Below are positions 43,702-52,610 of a stretch of 64,000 bases of DNA, piece by piece. Source of the stretch: an uncultured Clostridia bacterium (GTDB lineage Bacteria; Bacillota; Clostridia; Oscillospirales; Oscillospiraceae). Made by a program: the position numbers and the translations under genes. The notes under the pieces were generated by a model. It ran no database searches. It worked only from the letters and a program-made list of their open reading frames with translations, and had not been told where the DNA came from. Numbering within the stretch: the first letter of the stretch is position 1; each line of letters begins with the position of its first letter. The DNA lies in assembly GCA_946550725.1 (NCBI GenBank), contig CAMNQX010000004.1:1-64000 (forward strand), in the 5' to 3' direction.

Positions 43702-44726
43702 ACAACGATACGGAGACCAAGCGCCGCTTCTCTGTGGGGTCCTCTCCCCACGTCGCCTCCCCCGTCTCCACCCCCAACCTGATGCTGGACGTGATCATCG
43801 CCCTCCTCCCCGCCTGGGTGGTGGCCATCTATTTCTTCGGCTTCCGGGTGGTGACGCTGACGGCGGTGACCGTCGCCGCCGCCATGGGGGCGGAATACCT
43901 CTACCGCCGCCTGACCCATCAGCACCAGACCGTCAGCGACTTCTCCGCCGCCGTCACCGGACTGCTGCTGGTCATGTGCCTGCCGGTAGAGACCCCCTAC
44001 TGGGTCGCCGTGATCGGCGCGGTATTTGCCATTGTGGTGGTCAAACAGCTCTTTGGCGGCCTGGGCAAAAACTTCATGAACCCCGCCCTGGCGGGCCGGG
44101 TGTTCCTCTTCTCTTTCCTTCCTTACATCAGCCGGTACGCCGCTCCCGGCCACACCTTCTGGGCGCCCATCTTCGGCGCGGGCCAGCCGGAAGCTGTCTC
44201 CGCCGCCACGCCCATGTCTTACCTCCATGCTGGGACGCTCCCGGAGGGCGTCAGCCTTCGGCAGCTTTTGGTGGGCCAGCAGGCGGGCTGTCTGGGTGAG
44301 GTGGCCTCCCTTATGCTCATCCTGGGCGGCGTGTATCTGGTCCTCCGCAAGGTCATCTCCCCCCGTATTCCCCTTTGCTACTTAGGCACCGTGGCCGTCC
44401 TCACCTTCCTGTTCCCCATGGGCGGCATCCCCCGGATGGACTGGATGCTCTATAACCTTCTCTCCGGCGGCCTGATGCTGGGGGCCATCTTCATGGCCAC
44501 CGACTATGTCACCTCCCCCGTCACCCCCACCGGCCGCGTTGTGTACGGCGTCGGCTGCGGCGCGCTGACGGTGTTCCTGCGGTACTTTGGCTCTTACCCC
44601 GAGGGCGTGTCCTTTGCCATTTTGGTGATGAACACCCTGGTGTGGTCTCTGGACAAGGCGTTCATGCCCCACCGCTTCGGCACGCCCTGGTTCAAACAGA
44701 AGGAAAAGAAGGAGGCGAGCAAGTGA
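43698..44726 (+). CDS. rnfD: RnfD of the complete Rnf complex
   Basis: A 342-residue polytopic subunit that carries covalent FMN. Seen: LFGGLGKNFMNPALAGRVF, flavinylation motif SAATPMSYL with Thr171, and FMATDYVTSPVTPTGR. It overlaps rnfC by four bases and rnfG by one. It is part of the ion-translocating membrane core. Confidence 0.94.
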   Translation: MNNDTETKRRFSVGSSPHVASPVSTPNLMLDVIIALLPAWVVAIYFFGFRVVTLTAVTVAAAMGAEYLYRRLTHQHQTVSDFSAAVTGLLLVMCLPVETPYWVAVIGAVFAIVVVKQLFGGLGKNFMNPALAGRVFLFSFLPYISRYAAPGHTFWAPIFGAGQPEAVSAATPMSYLHAGTLPEGVSLRQLLVGQQAGCLGEVASLMLILGGVYLVLRKVISPRIPLCYLGTVAVLTFLFPMGGIPRMDWMLYNLLSGGLMLGAIFMATDYVTSPVTPTGRVVYGVGCGALTVFLRYFGSYPEGVSFAILVMNTLVWSLDKAFMPHRFGTPWFKQKEKKEASK

Positions 44727-45355
44727 TGGAGGAACAAGTCAAGGAGATCCTTACGCCGGAACAGCCCACGCCTCAGACGGCGAAAAAGAAGCTGGACCCC
44801 AAAGTCGCTTACTATGTCCGCATCGTGGGCACCCTGTTCGTCATCACCGCCATTGTGGCCGTGCTCCTCTCCCTGGTGAACATGGTCACCAAGCCCCTCA
44901 TCGACGAGTTGGCAGAGCAAAAGCGGATCGCCGCTCTCTCCGCGGTCATGCCCGACGCCGAGTATGAAGCCGTCTCCCAGCTGCCGGAAGGCATCGACGG
45001 CCTGGTGGCCATCACCCGCGCCACCAAGGACGGTACGCCCGCGGGCTGCTGCGTCCAGGTGACCTCCAACGGCTTCGGCGGCGCCATGAGCCTGATGGTG
45101 GGGGTGGACAACAACGGCGCCATCACCGGCGTCTCCATTCTCTCCCACGGCGAGACCTTTAACACCAACCGCCATGACTGGCTGGTCAGTCAATTCCCCG
45201 GCCACTCCGGCGAGGTGCTGGTCTCCAAATCTCAGGCCGACGCCACTCACATCCAGGCCATCTCCGGGGCCACCGTCACCTCCAACGCCGTCACCAAAGG
45301 CGTCAACACCGCCCTCAAGGCGGCGGAGGCCTATCAGAAAGGAGGGAACTCCTAA
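44726..45355 (+). CDS. rnfG: RnfG of the complete Rnf complex
   Basis: A 209-residue, standard-length RnfG. It has one membrane helix (residues 32-55) and an exported FMN_bind domain with the canonical flavinylation motif SGATVTS at 180-186 (Thr183). The ATG at 44726 overlaps the rnfD stop as TGATG. ApbE, needed to attach the FMN, is encoded only in the other Rnf-like operon in this window. Confidence 0.93.
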   Translation: MEEQVKEILTPEQPTPQTAKKKLDPKVAYYVRIVGTLFVITAIVAVLLSLVNMVTKPLIDELAEQKRIAALSAVMPDAEYEAVSQLPEGIDGLVAITRATKDGTPAGCCVQVTSNGFGGAMSLMVGVDNNGAITGVSILSHGETFNTNRHDWLVSQFPGHSGEVLVSKSQADATHIQAISGATVTSNAVTKGVNTALKAAEAYQKGGNS

Positions 45356-46080
45356 TGGCAGAGCTGAAAAACAAGACCGCCCAGACCGAAGCCACCGCTG
45401 AGGTCAAGCCTGCCCGAAAGTCCGATCCCCGCATCAAGGAGATCATCCTTAACGGTCTGATCTTCCAAAACCCCATCCTGGTGCTGTTTTTGGGAATGTG
45501 CTCCACCTTGGCGGTGTCCACCTCTCTCACCAACGCTTTGGGCATGGGCCTTTCCACCACCATCGTGCTGATCTGCTCCAACGTGGTCATCTCCCTGCTG
45601 CGCAAGGCCATTCCCAAGGAGGTCCGCATCGCCTGTTATGTGGTCATCATCGCCGGCTTCGTCACCATCGTGGAGCTGTGCCTGAAGGCCTTCCTCCCCG
45701 CCCTGTCCGAGTCTCTGGGCATCTTCATCCCCCTCATCGTGGTCAACTGCATCATCCTGGGCCGGGCCGAGGCCTTCGCCTCCAAGGAAACTCCCGGCTA
45801 CGCCGCGCTGGACGGCCTCTCCATGGGTCTGGGCTTCACCGCCGCGTTGTCCATCATGGGCTTTATCCGGGAGCTGCTGGGGGCCGGGTCCATCCTGGGT
45901 CATGAGATCCTCCCCGTGAAGGCCACCCTGATCGCCGCGCCCTGCGGCGGCTTCCTGGTGCTGGGCACGCTGGTGGCGGTGGTACAGTATTTCCGCGCCA
46001 AGCCGCCCAAGGCCAAAAAAGCCGAGCCGGTAGAAGCCGCTCCCGTGGAAGCGGCTGTGAAAGGAGGGGATGAAGCATGA
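45355..46080 (+). CDS. rnfE: RnfE of the complete Rnf complex
   Basis: A 241-residue membrane subunit. Seen: NPILVLFLGMCSTLAVS with a conserved Cys, PLIVVNCIILGRAEAFA with a second Cys, and FIRELLGAGSILG. These cysteines hold a membrane [2Fe-2S] cluster together with RnfA in known structures. The C-terminus has a charged Lys/Glu tail. The start overlaps rnfG by one base and the stop overlaps rnfA by four. Confidence 0.93.
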   Translation: MAELKNKTAQTEATAEVKPARKSDPRIKEIILNGLIFQNPILVLFLGMCSTLAVSTSLTNALGMGLSTTIVLICSNVVISLLRKAIPKEVRIACYVVIIAGFVTIVELCLKAFLPALSESLGIFIPLIVVNCIILGRAEAFASKETPGYAALDGLSMGLGFTAALSIMGFIRELLGAGSILGHEILPVKATLIAAPCGGFLVLGTLVAVVQYFRAKPPKAKKAEPVEAAPVEAAVKGGDEA

Positions 46081-46667
46081 GCCTCACCGAGCTGATCTCC
46101 CTGGCCCTGGCCGCCATTTTGGCGGAGAACTTCGTGCTGGTGAAGTTTTTGGGCATCTGCCCCTTCCTGGGCGTCTCTAAAAAAACCGATACCGCCATCG
46201 GCATGGGCCTGGCCGTGGTGTTCGTCATGGGCCTCTCCTCCATGGTCACCTGGCTGGTCAACGAGTTCCTGCTCCTCCCGCTGGGGCTGGAGTATATGCA
46301 GACAGTGGCCTTTATCCTGGTCATCGCCGCCCTGGTGCAGTTCGTGGAGCTTTTCCTCAAACGGTTTGTCCCCGCCCTCTACACCGCCCTTGGCATCTAC
46401 CTCCCCCTCATCACCACCAACTGCGCGGTGCTGGGCGCGGCATTGTTGAACGTCCAAAATGAACGGAGCTTTTTGGCCTCCACCGCCTTCGGCGTGTTTT
46501 CCGGCCTGGGCTTCACCCTGGCCATTGTCCTCTTTGCCAGCGTCCGCGAGCGGCTGGAATACGCCAAGTTCCCCAAGTGCTTCCAGGGCTTCCCCCAGGC
46601 CCTCATCACCGCCGGTCTGATCGCCATGGCCTTCCTGGGCTTCTCCGGCCTTCAGGTGGTTTGGTAA
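46077..46667 (+). CDS. rnfA: RnfA of the complete Rnf complex
   Basis: A 196-residue membrane subunit with six hydrophobic segments. It has the canonical AENFVLVKFLGICPFLGVSK near residue 18 and LITTNCAVLGAAL near 105, each with a Cys ligand. Its partner RnfE provides the other two. Differences from the rnfA at 29595, which lacks these cysteines, are informative. Confidence 0.94.
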   Translation: MSLTELISLALAAILAENFVLVKFLGICPFLGVSKKTDTAIGMGLAVVFVMGLSSMVTWLVNEFLLLPLGLEYMQTVAFILVIAALVQFVELFLKRFVPALYTALGIYLPLITTNCAVLGAALLNVQNERSFLASTAFGVFSGLGFTLAIVLFASVRERLEYAKFPKCFQGFPQALITAGLIAMAFLGFSGLQVVW

Positions 46668-46694
46668 TCTCATCCTGAGAAAGGTTGTGTGACC

Positions 46695-47483
46695 ATGCTT
46701 AATGTTGTATATGCCTTCGCCGTGCTGGCGGGACTTGGCGTTCTCTTCGGCATTGTGCTGGCTGTGGCGGGCAAGGTGTTCGCCGTGGAGGAGGACCCCC
46801 GCCTGGAGCCGCTCATCGAGGCCCTCCCCGGCGCAAACTGCGGCGGGTGCGGCTTCTCCGGCTGCGCCGCCTATGCCACCGCCGTGATCGAGGGCAAGGC
46901 CGCCCCTGGCGGCTGCCCCGTGGGCGGTGAGGACGCCGCCAAGGCTATGGCGGAGATCATGGGCGTCAAAATGGACGCTCAGGCCCGTAAGGTGGCCCTG
47001 GTCCACTGCACCGGCCACGGCTCTGTCCACCAGAACTATGACTACGACGGCATCCAGGACTGTCTGGCCGCCTCCCGCCTCCCCGGCGGCGGGCCTCTGG
47101 CCTGTCCCGACGGCTGTCTGGGCTTCGGCTCCTGTGTCAAGGCCTGCCCCTTCGACGCCATCCACATCGACCCGGAAAACCATGTGGCCGTGGTGGATCC
47201 TGACAAGTGCAAGGCCTGCGGCAAATGTATCGCCACCTGCCCCCGGGGCATCATCTCGCTGGTGCCCGCCGATCCCCACGTGTCCATCCTCTGCTCCAGC
47301 AAGCGCAAGGGCGTGTTCGTGCGCCAGGTGTGCGACATCGGCTGCCTGGGCTGCGGCATCTGCGAAAAGACCTGCCCCGAGGGGGCCATCACCGTGGAGC
47401 AGTTCTTGGCCAAGATCGATTACGACAAATGTACCAACTGCGAAAAGTGCGAGGAGAAGTGTCCCCGCCACCTGATCCGATAA
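46695..47483 (+). CDS. rnfB: RnfB, ferredoxin-interacting Fe-S subunit
   Basis: A 262-residue protein. An N-terminal membrane helix (residues 3-25) is followed by the four-cysteine cluster domain GANCGGCGFSGC and CPVGG, then several [4Fe-4S] ferredoxin motifs: CLGFGSCVKACP, CKACGKCIATCP, CLGCGICEKTCP and CTNCEKCEEKCP. It accepts electrons from reduced ferredoxin. This subunit is missing from the other operon. The ATG at 46695 is chosen over GTG at 46689. Confidence 0.95.
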   Translation: MLNVVYAFAVLAGLGVLFGIVLAVAGKVFAVEEDPRLEPLIEALPGANCGGCGFSGCAAYATAVIEGKAAPGGCPVGGEDAAKAMAEIMGVKMDAQARKVALVHCTGHGSVHQNYDYDGIQDCLAASRLPGGGPLACPDGCLGFGSCVKACPFDAIHIDPENHVAVVDPDKCKACGKCIATCPRGIISLVPADPHVSILCSSKRKGVFVRQVCDIGCLGCGICEKTCPEGAITVEQFLAKIDYDKCTNCEKCEEKCPRHLIR

Positions 47484-47500
47484 GGTAAGAAGGGTTATTC

Positions 47501-48007
47501 ATGCACAACGAACTCACCAAAAAGGACCTGGAGCTGATGCGCCAGGAACTGGACCACCGGCGGCTGATCCTCATGCCCCAGCAGCTGGAGGCGGTGAAGA
47601 TAGCCCGGGGCTTCGGCGACCTGAGCGAGAACTTTGAGTACAAGGCCGCCAAGCAGGAGCTAAACCGCAACAAGGGCCGCATCCGCTATCTGGAAAACAT
47701 GATAAAGACCGCCGTGGTGGTGGACGACGACGGCGCTGCCCCCGACGCCGCCGGGCTGTTCGACCTCATCACCGTCTACCTCCCGGAGGACGGCGTGGAG
47801 GAGAGCTACCGGGTAGTCACCACCGTCCGTCAGGACGCCCTTCACGGCCTCATCAGCAGGGAGTCCCCCGTGGGCAAGGCCCTGCTGGGCAGTAAGGTCG
47901 GCGACACCGTCCACATTCAGGTGGACGCCAACTATGGCTACGACATGGTCGTCCGCGCCATCGAAAAGGGCGGCGACGACGGCTCCGTTCCCCTCAACCA
48001 GTATTGA
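47501..48007 (+). CDS. GreA/GreB family transcript cleavage factor-like protein
   Basis: A 168-residue protein with the Gre layout: an N-terminal coiled coil (residues 1-75) and a C-terminal FKBP-like domain (SPVGKALLGSKVGDTVHI). The coiled-coil tip reads GFGDLSENFEYKAAKQE, which keeps the DLSENAEY-type acidic tip of GreA needed to stimulate RNA cleavage in polymerase. It is 17 bases after rnfB, so it may ride on the rnf transcript. A Gre paralogue rather than the main GreA is possible. Confidence 0.85.
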   Translation: MHNELTKKDLELMRQELDHRRLILMPQQLEAVKIARGFGDLSENFEYKAAKQELNRNKGRIRYLENMIKTAVVVDDDGAAPDAAGLFDLITVYLPEDGVEESYRVVTTVRQDALHGLISRESPVGKALLGSKVGDTVHIQVDANYGYDMVVRAIEKGGDDGSVPLNQY

Positions 48008-48042
48008 AAAAAGCCCCTTCGGAATGCTCCGAAGGGGCTTTT
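48007..48042. terminator. bidirectional terminator after the Gre-like gene and eutQ
   Basis: AAAAGCCCCTTCGGA pairs with TCCGAAGGGGCTTTT between convergent genes. Confidence 0.9.
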
Positions 48043-48043
48043 C

Positions 48044-48487
48044 TTAGCTGTTCCAGTCCGCCGGATAGGTGACGTACACGTACCGGGCCAGGTCGGGAGA
48101 CGAGAAGGAGATGGACGAGCCTTTAGGGATATAGAAAATATCTCCCGCTCGCCCGGTGTAGGTCCGCTCCCCCACCTGGATCTCCAGCGTCCCCGACAAA
48201 ACGATGTCAAACTCATCGTAGCTCAGCGTCCACGGGAAGGCGGTCTTCTCCACCTCCATTATCCCCGCGGCGATGCGGGGGGCTTCCGCCAGGTCAGTCA
48301 CGTCCTTCACTCGCACGTCCTTTCGTCCCTCAAACGGCTCGCACTTCACCGTGCCGGAACGCACCAGCAGCACCCCGGAGGGGTCCTTCTCCTTGTGAAA
48401 GCCGCTTTTTCCTCCCCCGCCGTCCGCATCCAATTCCCGTAAAACCTGCTCAATGATACCGCGCAGCTGTTCCTGGGTCCATTCCAT
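48044..48487 (-). CDS. eutQ: EutQ-like cupin protein
   Basis: A 147-residue protein with an N-terminal helical stretch and a C-terminal cupin barrel (FDIVLSGTLEIQVG, GDIFYIPKGSSISF, residues 95-130) of the EutQ/ethanolamine-utilisation family. It is shorter than the enterobacterial EutQ. EutQ in Salmonella has acetate kinase activity and helps microcompartment assembly; whether that applies here is unclear because no shell genes are in the window. The ATG at 48487 overlaps the eutH stop. Confidence 0.85.
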   Translation of the reverse strand: MEWTQEQLRGIIEQVLRELDADGGGGKSGFHKEKDPSGVLLVRSGTVKCEPFEGRKDVRVKDVTDLAEAPRIAAGIMEVEKTAFPWTLSYDEFDIVLSGTLEIQVGERTYTGRAGDIFYIPKGSSISFSSPDLARYVYVTYPADWNS

Positions 48488-49722
48488 CACTTCTTCCCTC
48501 CCTGTTTGCTGTCCTGAATTTTTGAAAGAAGCTTAGGAGACAGCCAGCTGCACAGGATCAGCGCTGTCACCCCCGCCACCACCTTGCCCACGATCATGGG
48601 AAAGATCATGTCCTGATTTACCCCGGCGGTAAAGCCCAGATGGTCGCCGAAGACAAAGGACGCTCCCACCGCGAAGGCCACGTTGAGGAGCTTTCCCTTT
48701 TCGTTCATCTCCCCAAAGATGTTGAACATGGCGATGTTGTTGGCCAGCGTCGCCACCAGCCCCGCCGAGCCGCTCTCGTTCATGCCCAGGGCCTTGCCCA
48801 GCTTGCCCAGCGCCTTGCCGAAGGTCCTGGTGATCCACTTCACCATGGGGAACGCGCCGATGAGCACCACGGCGATCTGCCCGCACACCAAAAGGCCCTC
48901 CTCCAGCGGCACCAAGCCGCCCTCGCTCTCCGCCTCCACCATCAAATTGAACAGTGGAAAGCGGATGCCCGTCTGATACTGGAACACGGCGATGGCGGTG
49001 AACACCGTGATGACGGCGGTGACCCCCGCGCCGAAATGGTTGAACCCCGCGATCATCTTGGCTGGGGCGAACCACAGGCCCAGCACGATGAGGGCGGCGA
49101 TGAGGATAACGGGGATCAGGTTGCGGAGGATGGCGAGGATATCCATGGGATACGCCGTCATGGACATCACAAGTCCCCCGGCAATACAGCCGATGGGAAT
49201 GGTGATCAGCCCCGCCAGGGTGCCCGCTCCCAGATAGGCCCGGTCCTCCGGTTTGATGATGGACAGCGCCACTGGAATGGTGAACACCAGCGTCGCGCCC
49301 ATCATGGTACCTAAAATCAGCCCGGAGAAGTTGGCCGCAGCCTCTGTCTGAGCCAGCTGCTGGGCCAGGGGGTACCCTCCCATATCGCAGGCCAGCAGAG
49401 TCCCGGCGAACATGGCCCCGTCCGCCCCCAGCAGGCGGTAGACGGGTACGATAATGGGTTCCAGCACCGCCGCCAGCACCGGCGCGGCGGCCACCACTCC
49501 CGCCATGGCGATGGCCAGAGGTCCCATGGCCCGAAAGCCCTCGTCAAACTCCTGGCCGTAGCCCAGCTTGTTCCCCCGCAGCTTGTCCACCGCGCCCACG
49601 ATCATAAAGATCATCATAATGAGGATGATGACCGAGTTGATGGAGATGCCGGAGAGCCAGCCCCGGACGCTTTCCGTGAACACCCCCACGTCGCTCACCT
49701 TCTCCCAAAGCTCTTGAAACAT
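48487..49722 (-). CDS. eutH: ethanolamine permease EutH
   Basis: A 411-residue polytopic permease. Seen: SINSVIILIMMIFMIVGAVDKLRGNKLGYGQEFDEGFRAMGPLA, LACDMGGYPLAQQLA near residue 115, and FVFGDHLGFTAGVN near 370, all typical of EutH. It would import ethanolamine, which comes from membrane lipids in the gut. The start at 49722 has AAGGGGAAGGG upstream; a longer start lacks support. It follows the Crp-like gene by 69 bases. Confidence 0.9.
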   Translation of the reverse strand: MFQELWEKVSDVGVFTESVRGWLSGISINSVIILIMMIFMIVGAVDKLRGNKLGYGQEFDEGFRAMGPLAIAMAGVVAAAPVLAAVLEPIIVPVYRLLGADGAMFAGTLLACDMGGYPLAQQLAQTEAAANFSGLILGTMMGATLVFTIPVALSIIKPEDRAYLGAGTLAGLITIPIGCIAGGLVMSMTAYPMDILAILRNLIPVILIAALIVLGLWFAPAKMIAGFNHFGAGVTAVITVFTAIAVFQYQTGIRFPLFNLMVEAESEGGLVPLEEGLLVCGQIAVVLIGAFPMVKWITRTFGKALGKLGKALGMNESGSAGLVATLANNIAMFNIFGEMNEKGKLLNVAFAVGASFVFGDHLGFTAGVNQDMIFPMIVGKVVAGVTALILCSWLSPKLLSKIQDSKQGGKK

Positions 49723-49791
49723 ATCCCTTCCCCTTTCCAGATGTTTCAAGGGATAGTTTGAGCGGGAATTTCTTCTTTATGCGCAGAGCGT

Positions 49792-50400
49792 TCAACTGCC
49801 CAACGCCAATTCCCGAAGAGGTTCCTCCGCCATCACTTGGATGCTGCCATAGCCGGTGACCACCCAGCCCTGCTTGGCCCATTTCCGCAGAAGCCGGGCC
49901 ACCGTGACCCGAGTCACGCCGATGCGAAAGCCCAACTCCTCTTGGGTGATGGACACCTCTCCGCCAGAGTTCATCTCGCCAAGCAGCTGAGCGGCCATGC
50001 GGGCCTCCGCGCTCTGAAAGGACAGGTCGTTGACCTGGCGGGAGAGCTGCCCCACGGTGGCAGACAGGTGGCGAAGCATGGGGATCGCCAGACCAGGATT
50101 GTGCTCCAAGACCCTCTCCAGATCCTCCCAGGTCACCGCCACCACCCGGCACTCACTCACCGCCGCCGCCGAGGACACCCTCGGGCAGCCATCGAAGAAG
50201 GATGCCTCCCCCATGAGACTGCCGCCCCGGTGGAGGGCCAGCACCCGTTCCTCCCCCTCAGGGGAAGTCAAAAAACTCCGGGCCGAGCCGGAGAGCAGGT
50301 AATAAAACTCCACAGGTTCAGCCCCCTGAAGATAGATGATCTGGCCAGGCGCATAGAGCCGGGGCGTTTTCCCATGGGCCAAGGGCTGCCAAAGAGACAT
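49792..50400 (-). CDS. Crp/Fnr family transcription regulator
   Basis: A 202-residue regulator. The N-terminal cyclic-nucleotide-binding-like barrel (YAPGQIIYLQGAEPVEFYYLLSG, GSLMGEASFFDG) is followed by a dimer helix and a winged helix (EELGFRIGVTRVTVARLLRKWAKQG, residues 152-176). There is no N-terminal Cys cluster as in oxygen-sensing Fnr. It is upstream of and in the same direction as eutH-eutQ. An almost perfect 16-base dyad overlaps its own promoter. Confidence 0.88.
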   Translation of the reverse strand: MSLWQPLAHGKTPRLYAPGQIIYLQGAEPVEFYYLLSGSARSFLTSPEGEERVLALHRGGSLMGEASFFDGCPRVSSAAAVSECRVVAVTWEDLERVLEHNPGLAIPMLRHLSATVGQLSRQVNDLSFQSAEARMAAQLLGEMNSGGEVSITQEELGFRIGVTRVTVARLLRKWAKQGWVVTGYGSIQVMAEEPLRELALGS

Positions 50401-50421
50401 TTGATCACATCCTTTCTTGAT

Positions 50422-50451
50422 ATTGTATCATATGTTACATTCTTTTGACAA
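50422..50451 (-). promoter_or_regulatory. promoter and dyad operator of the Crp-like gene
   Basis: On the minus strand TTGTCA (50446-50451), 18 bases and TACAAT (50422-50427). The dyad TGTATCATATGTTACA at 50424-50439 (only two mismatches) overlaps the -10, which suits autorepression by a Crp-type dimer. Confidence 0.6.
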
Positions 50452-50496
50452 GAGTTCTGTCATACTAACGTCAACAATTCCAAAGGAGGCACGTTT

Positions 50497-51756
50497 ATGG
50501 GCATGACCATGACCCAAAAAATTCTGGCCCGGGCCGCAGGGCTTGACAGCGTCCAGGAGGGCCAGCTCATCGAAGGCAGGCTGGACCTGGTGCTGGGCAA
50601 CGACATCACCACCCCCGTGGCCATCACCGAGTTTGACAAGGCGGGGCTGACGGAGGTCTTTGACAAGGACAAGATTGCCATCGTGCTGGACCACTACACC
50701 CCCTGCAAGGACATCCAGGCCGCGCGGCTGTGCGCCAAGGCCCGGGACTTTGCCCGGCGGTTCTCCATCACCAACTTCTTTGACGTGGGCCAGGTGGGCG
50801 TGGAGCACGCCCTCATCCCGGAAAAGGGTCTGGCCGCCCCCGGCGAAGTGATCGTGGGCGCGGACTCCCACACCTGTACTTACGGCGCGCTGGGTGCCTT
50901 CTCCACCGGCGTCGGCTCCACCGATATGGCCGCGGGCATGGCCACCGGACGGCTGTGGTTCAAGGTCCCCCCCGCCATCCGGGTAGAGCTGACCGGCCAA
51001 CTGCCCCCCTATGTCTCCGGCAAGGACGTGATCCTCCACCTCATCGGCCTGATCGGCGTGGACGGCGCCCTTTACCAGTCGCTGGAGTTCACCGGCAGCG
51101 GCGTTTCTTCTCTGGAGATGGACGACCGCTTCACCATCTGCAACATGGCTATTGAAGCCGGGGCGAAGAACGGCATCTTCCCGGTAGACGACAAAACTTT
51201 GGCCTATCTGAAGGAGCACTGCGCCCGCCCCTACACCCCCGTGGAGGCCGACCCCGACGCGGTGTACGCCCGCACGGTGACCATCGACCTCTCTACCCTG
51301 GAGCCTACCGTCTCCCTTCCCCACCTGCCCTCCAACACCAAGACGGTCACGGAGGTAGCGGGCACCCCCATCCAGCAAGTGGTCATCGGCTCGTGCACCA
51401 ATGGGCGCATCAAGGACCTGCGGGAGGCAGCCGCCATCTTCAAGGGCAAAACCGTCGCCCCCGGCGTGCGCTGTATCGTCATTCCCGCCACCCAGGCCAT
51501 CGTCAAGCAGGCTCTGGCCGAGGGTCTGGTGGACATCTTCCTGGACGCGGGCTGCGCCTTCTCCACCCCCACCTGCGGTCCCTGCCTGGGCGGCCATATG
51601 GGTGTGCTGGCGGACGGCGAGCGGTGCGTCTCCACCACCAACCGCAACTTTGTGGGCCGCATGGGTCCGGTGGATTCCGAGATCATCTTGGCCTCCCCCG
51701 CCGTGGCCGCGGCCAGCGCGGTCAAGGGCTGCGTGGCCGATCCCAGAACGCTGTAA
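50497..51756 (+). CDS. leuC: 3-isopropylmalate dehydratase large subunit
   Basis: A 419-residue aconitase-family enzyme for leucine biosynthesis. [4Fe-4S] ligand cysteines appear in [12 protein letters not shown] near residue 300 and in the [15 protein letters not shown] region near 350-365. Length and sequence match the shorter archaeal/clostridial LeuC type. AAAGGAGG precedes the ATG. LeuD follows after 13 bases. Homoaconitase-like activity is an alternative but the leuB downstream supports the call. Confidence 0.94.
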   Translation: MGMTMTQKILARAAGLDSVQEGQLIEGRLDLVLGNDITTPVAITEFDKAGLTEVFDKDKIAIVLDHYTPCKDIQAARLCAKARDFARRFSITNFFDVGQVGVEHALIPEKGLAAPGEVIVGADSHTCTYGALGAFSTGVGSTDMAAGMATGRLWFKVPPAIRVELTGQLPPYVSGKDVILHLIGLIGVDGALYQSLEFTGSGVSSLEMDDRFTICNMAIEAGAKNGIFPVDDKTLAYLKEHCARPYTPVEADPDAVYARTVTIDLSTLEPTVSLPHLPSNTKTVTEVAGTPIQQVVIGSCTNGRIKDLREAAAIFKGKTVAPGVRCIVIPATQAIVKQALAEGLVDIFLDAGCAFSTPTCGPCLGGHMGVLADGERCVSTTNRNFVGRMGPVDSEIILASPAVAAASAVKGCVADPRTL

Positions 51757-51769
51757 GGAGGGACTGAAC

Positions 51770-52255
51770 ATGAAAATCTATAAGTACGGCGACAATGTGG
51801 ACACCGACGTGATCATCCCCGCCCGCCATTTGAACGACCCCTCCCCCGCTGCTCTCGCCAGCCACTGCATGGAGGACATCGACGCCGACTTCGCCAAGAC
51901 GGTAGATCCGGGGGACATCGTGGTGGCCGGGAAAAACTTCGGCTGCGGCTCCTCCCGGGAGCACGCCCCCCTGGCCCTCAAGTCCAGCGGGGTCAAGTGC
52001 GTCATCGCCCCCTCCTTCGCCCGCATCTTCTACCGCAACGCCATCAACATCGGCTTTCCCATCGTGGAGTGCGCCGAGGCGGCGGAGGCCATCCAGCCCG
52101 GCGACCAGGTGACGGTGGACTTTGCCACCGGGGTCATCACCGACGCCACCCAGGGCAAGACCTGGCAGGCCGCCCCCTTCCCCGCCTTCATCGACGGCAT
52201 CATTCAAAGCGGCGGTCTGCTGGCCTCTCTGAAGGCCCGGGGCGTGGCCCGCTGA
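51770..52255 (+). CDS. leuD: 3-isopropylmalate dehydratase small subunit
   Basis: A 161-residue swivel-domain partner of LeuC. Seen: KYGDNVDTDVIIPARHL and NFGCGSSREHAPLALKSSGV, both typical. The start at 51770 follows AAGGAGG. Confidence 0.95.
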   Translation: MKIYKYGDNVDTDVIIPARHLNDPSPAALASHCMEDIDADFAKTVDPGDIVVAGKNFGCGSSREHAPLALKSSGVKCVIAPSFARIFYRNAINIGFPIVECAEAAEAIQPGDQVTVDFATGVITDATQGKTWQAAPFPAFIDGIIQSGGLLASLKARGVAR

Positions 52256-52267
52256 AAGGAGATCGCT

Positions 52268-52585
52268 ATGCCTACCAGCAAGGAATACATGGATTTCATT
52301 CTGGAGCAGTGCCCGGAGGGGGTGTCCTGCCGGGCCATGATGGGGGAATACGTCCTCTACTACCGGGATAAGGTGGCGGGCGGCGTTTATGACGAGCGTC
52401 TGCTGGTCAAGCCGGTGGAGGCCGCGGTGTCCATGACCCCCGATCCCCGCTTTGAAGTCCCCTACCCCGGCGCGAAGGAGCTGCTGGCGGTGGACAACGT
52501 GGACGACCGGGATTTCCTCGCCGCCCTCTTCCCCGCCATGTACGACCAGCTCCCCGCCCCCAAGCCCAAACGAAAAAAGGCATAA
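52268..52585 (+). CDS. TfoX N-terminal domain protein
   Basis: A 105-residue protein matching the TfoX_N domain ([28 protein letters not shown]). TfoX/Sxy regulates competence in Gammaproteobacteria, but short Firmicute members are uncharacterised. It is inserted between leuD (12 bases) and leuB (25 bases) with a good ribosome site, so it is co-transcribed with leucine genes. The C-terminus is a basic PKPKRKK tail. Confidence 0.85.
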   Translation: MPTSKEYMDFILEQCPEGVSCRAMMGEYVLYYRDKVAGGVYDERLLVKPVEAAVSMTPDPRFEVPYPGAKELLAVDNVDDRDFLAALFPAMYDQLPAPKPKRKKA

Positions 52586-52610
52586 GCCTGCCGAAAAAGG
52601 AGTGCTTTCT

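Noticed and set aside
50460-50496. leuC promoter using TTGACA at 50445
   Set aside because: TTGACA is present, but no -10 lies at 16-18 bases; CATACT is at 15 bases. I left it out as unsupported.
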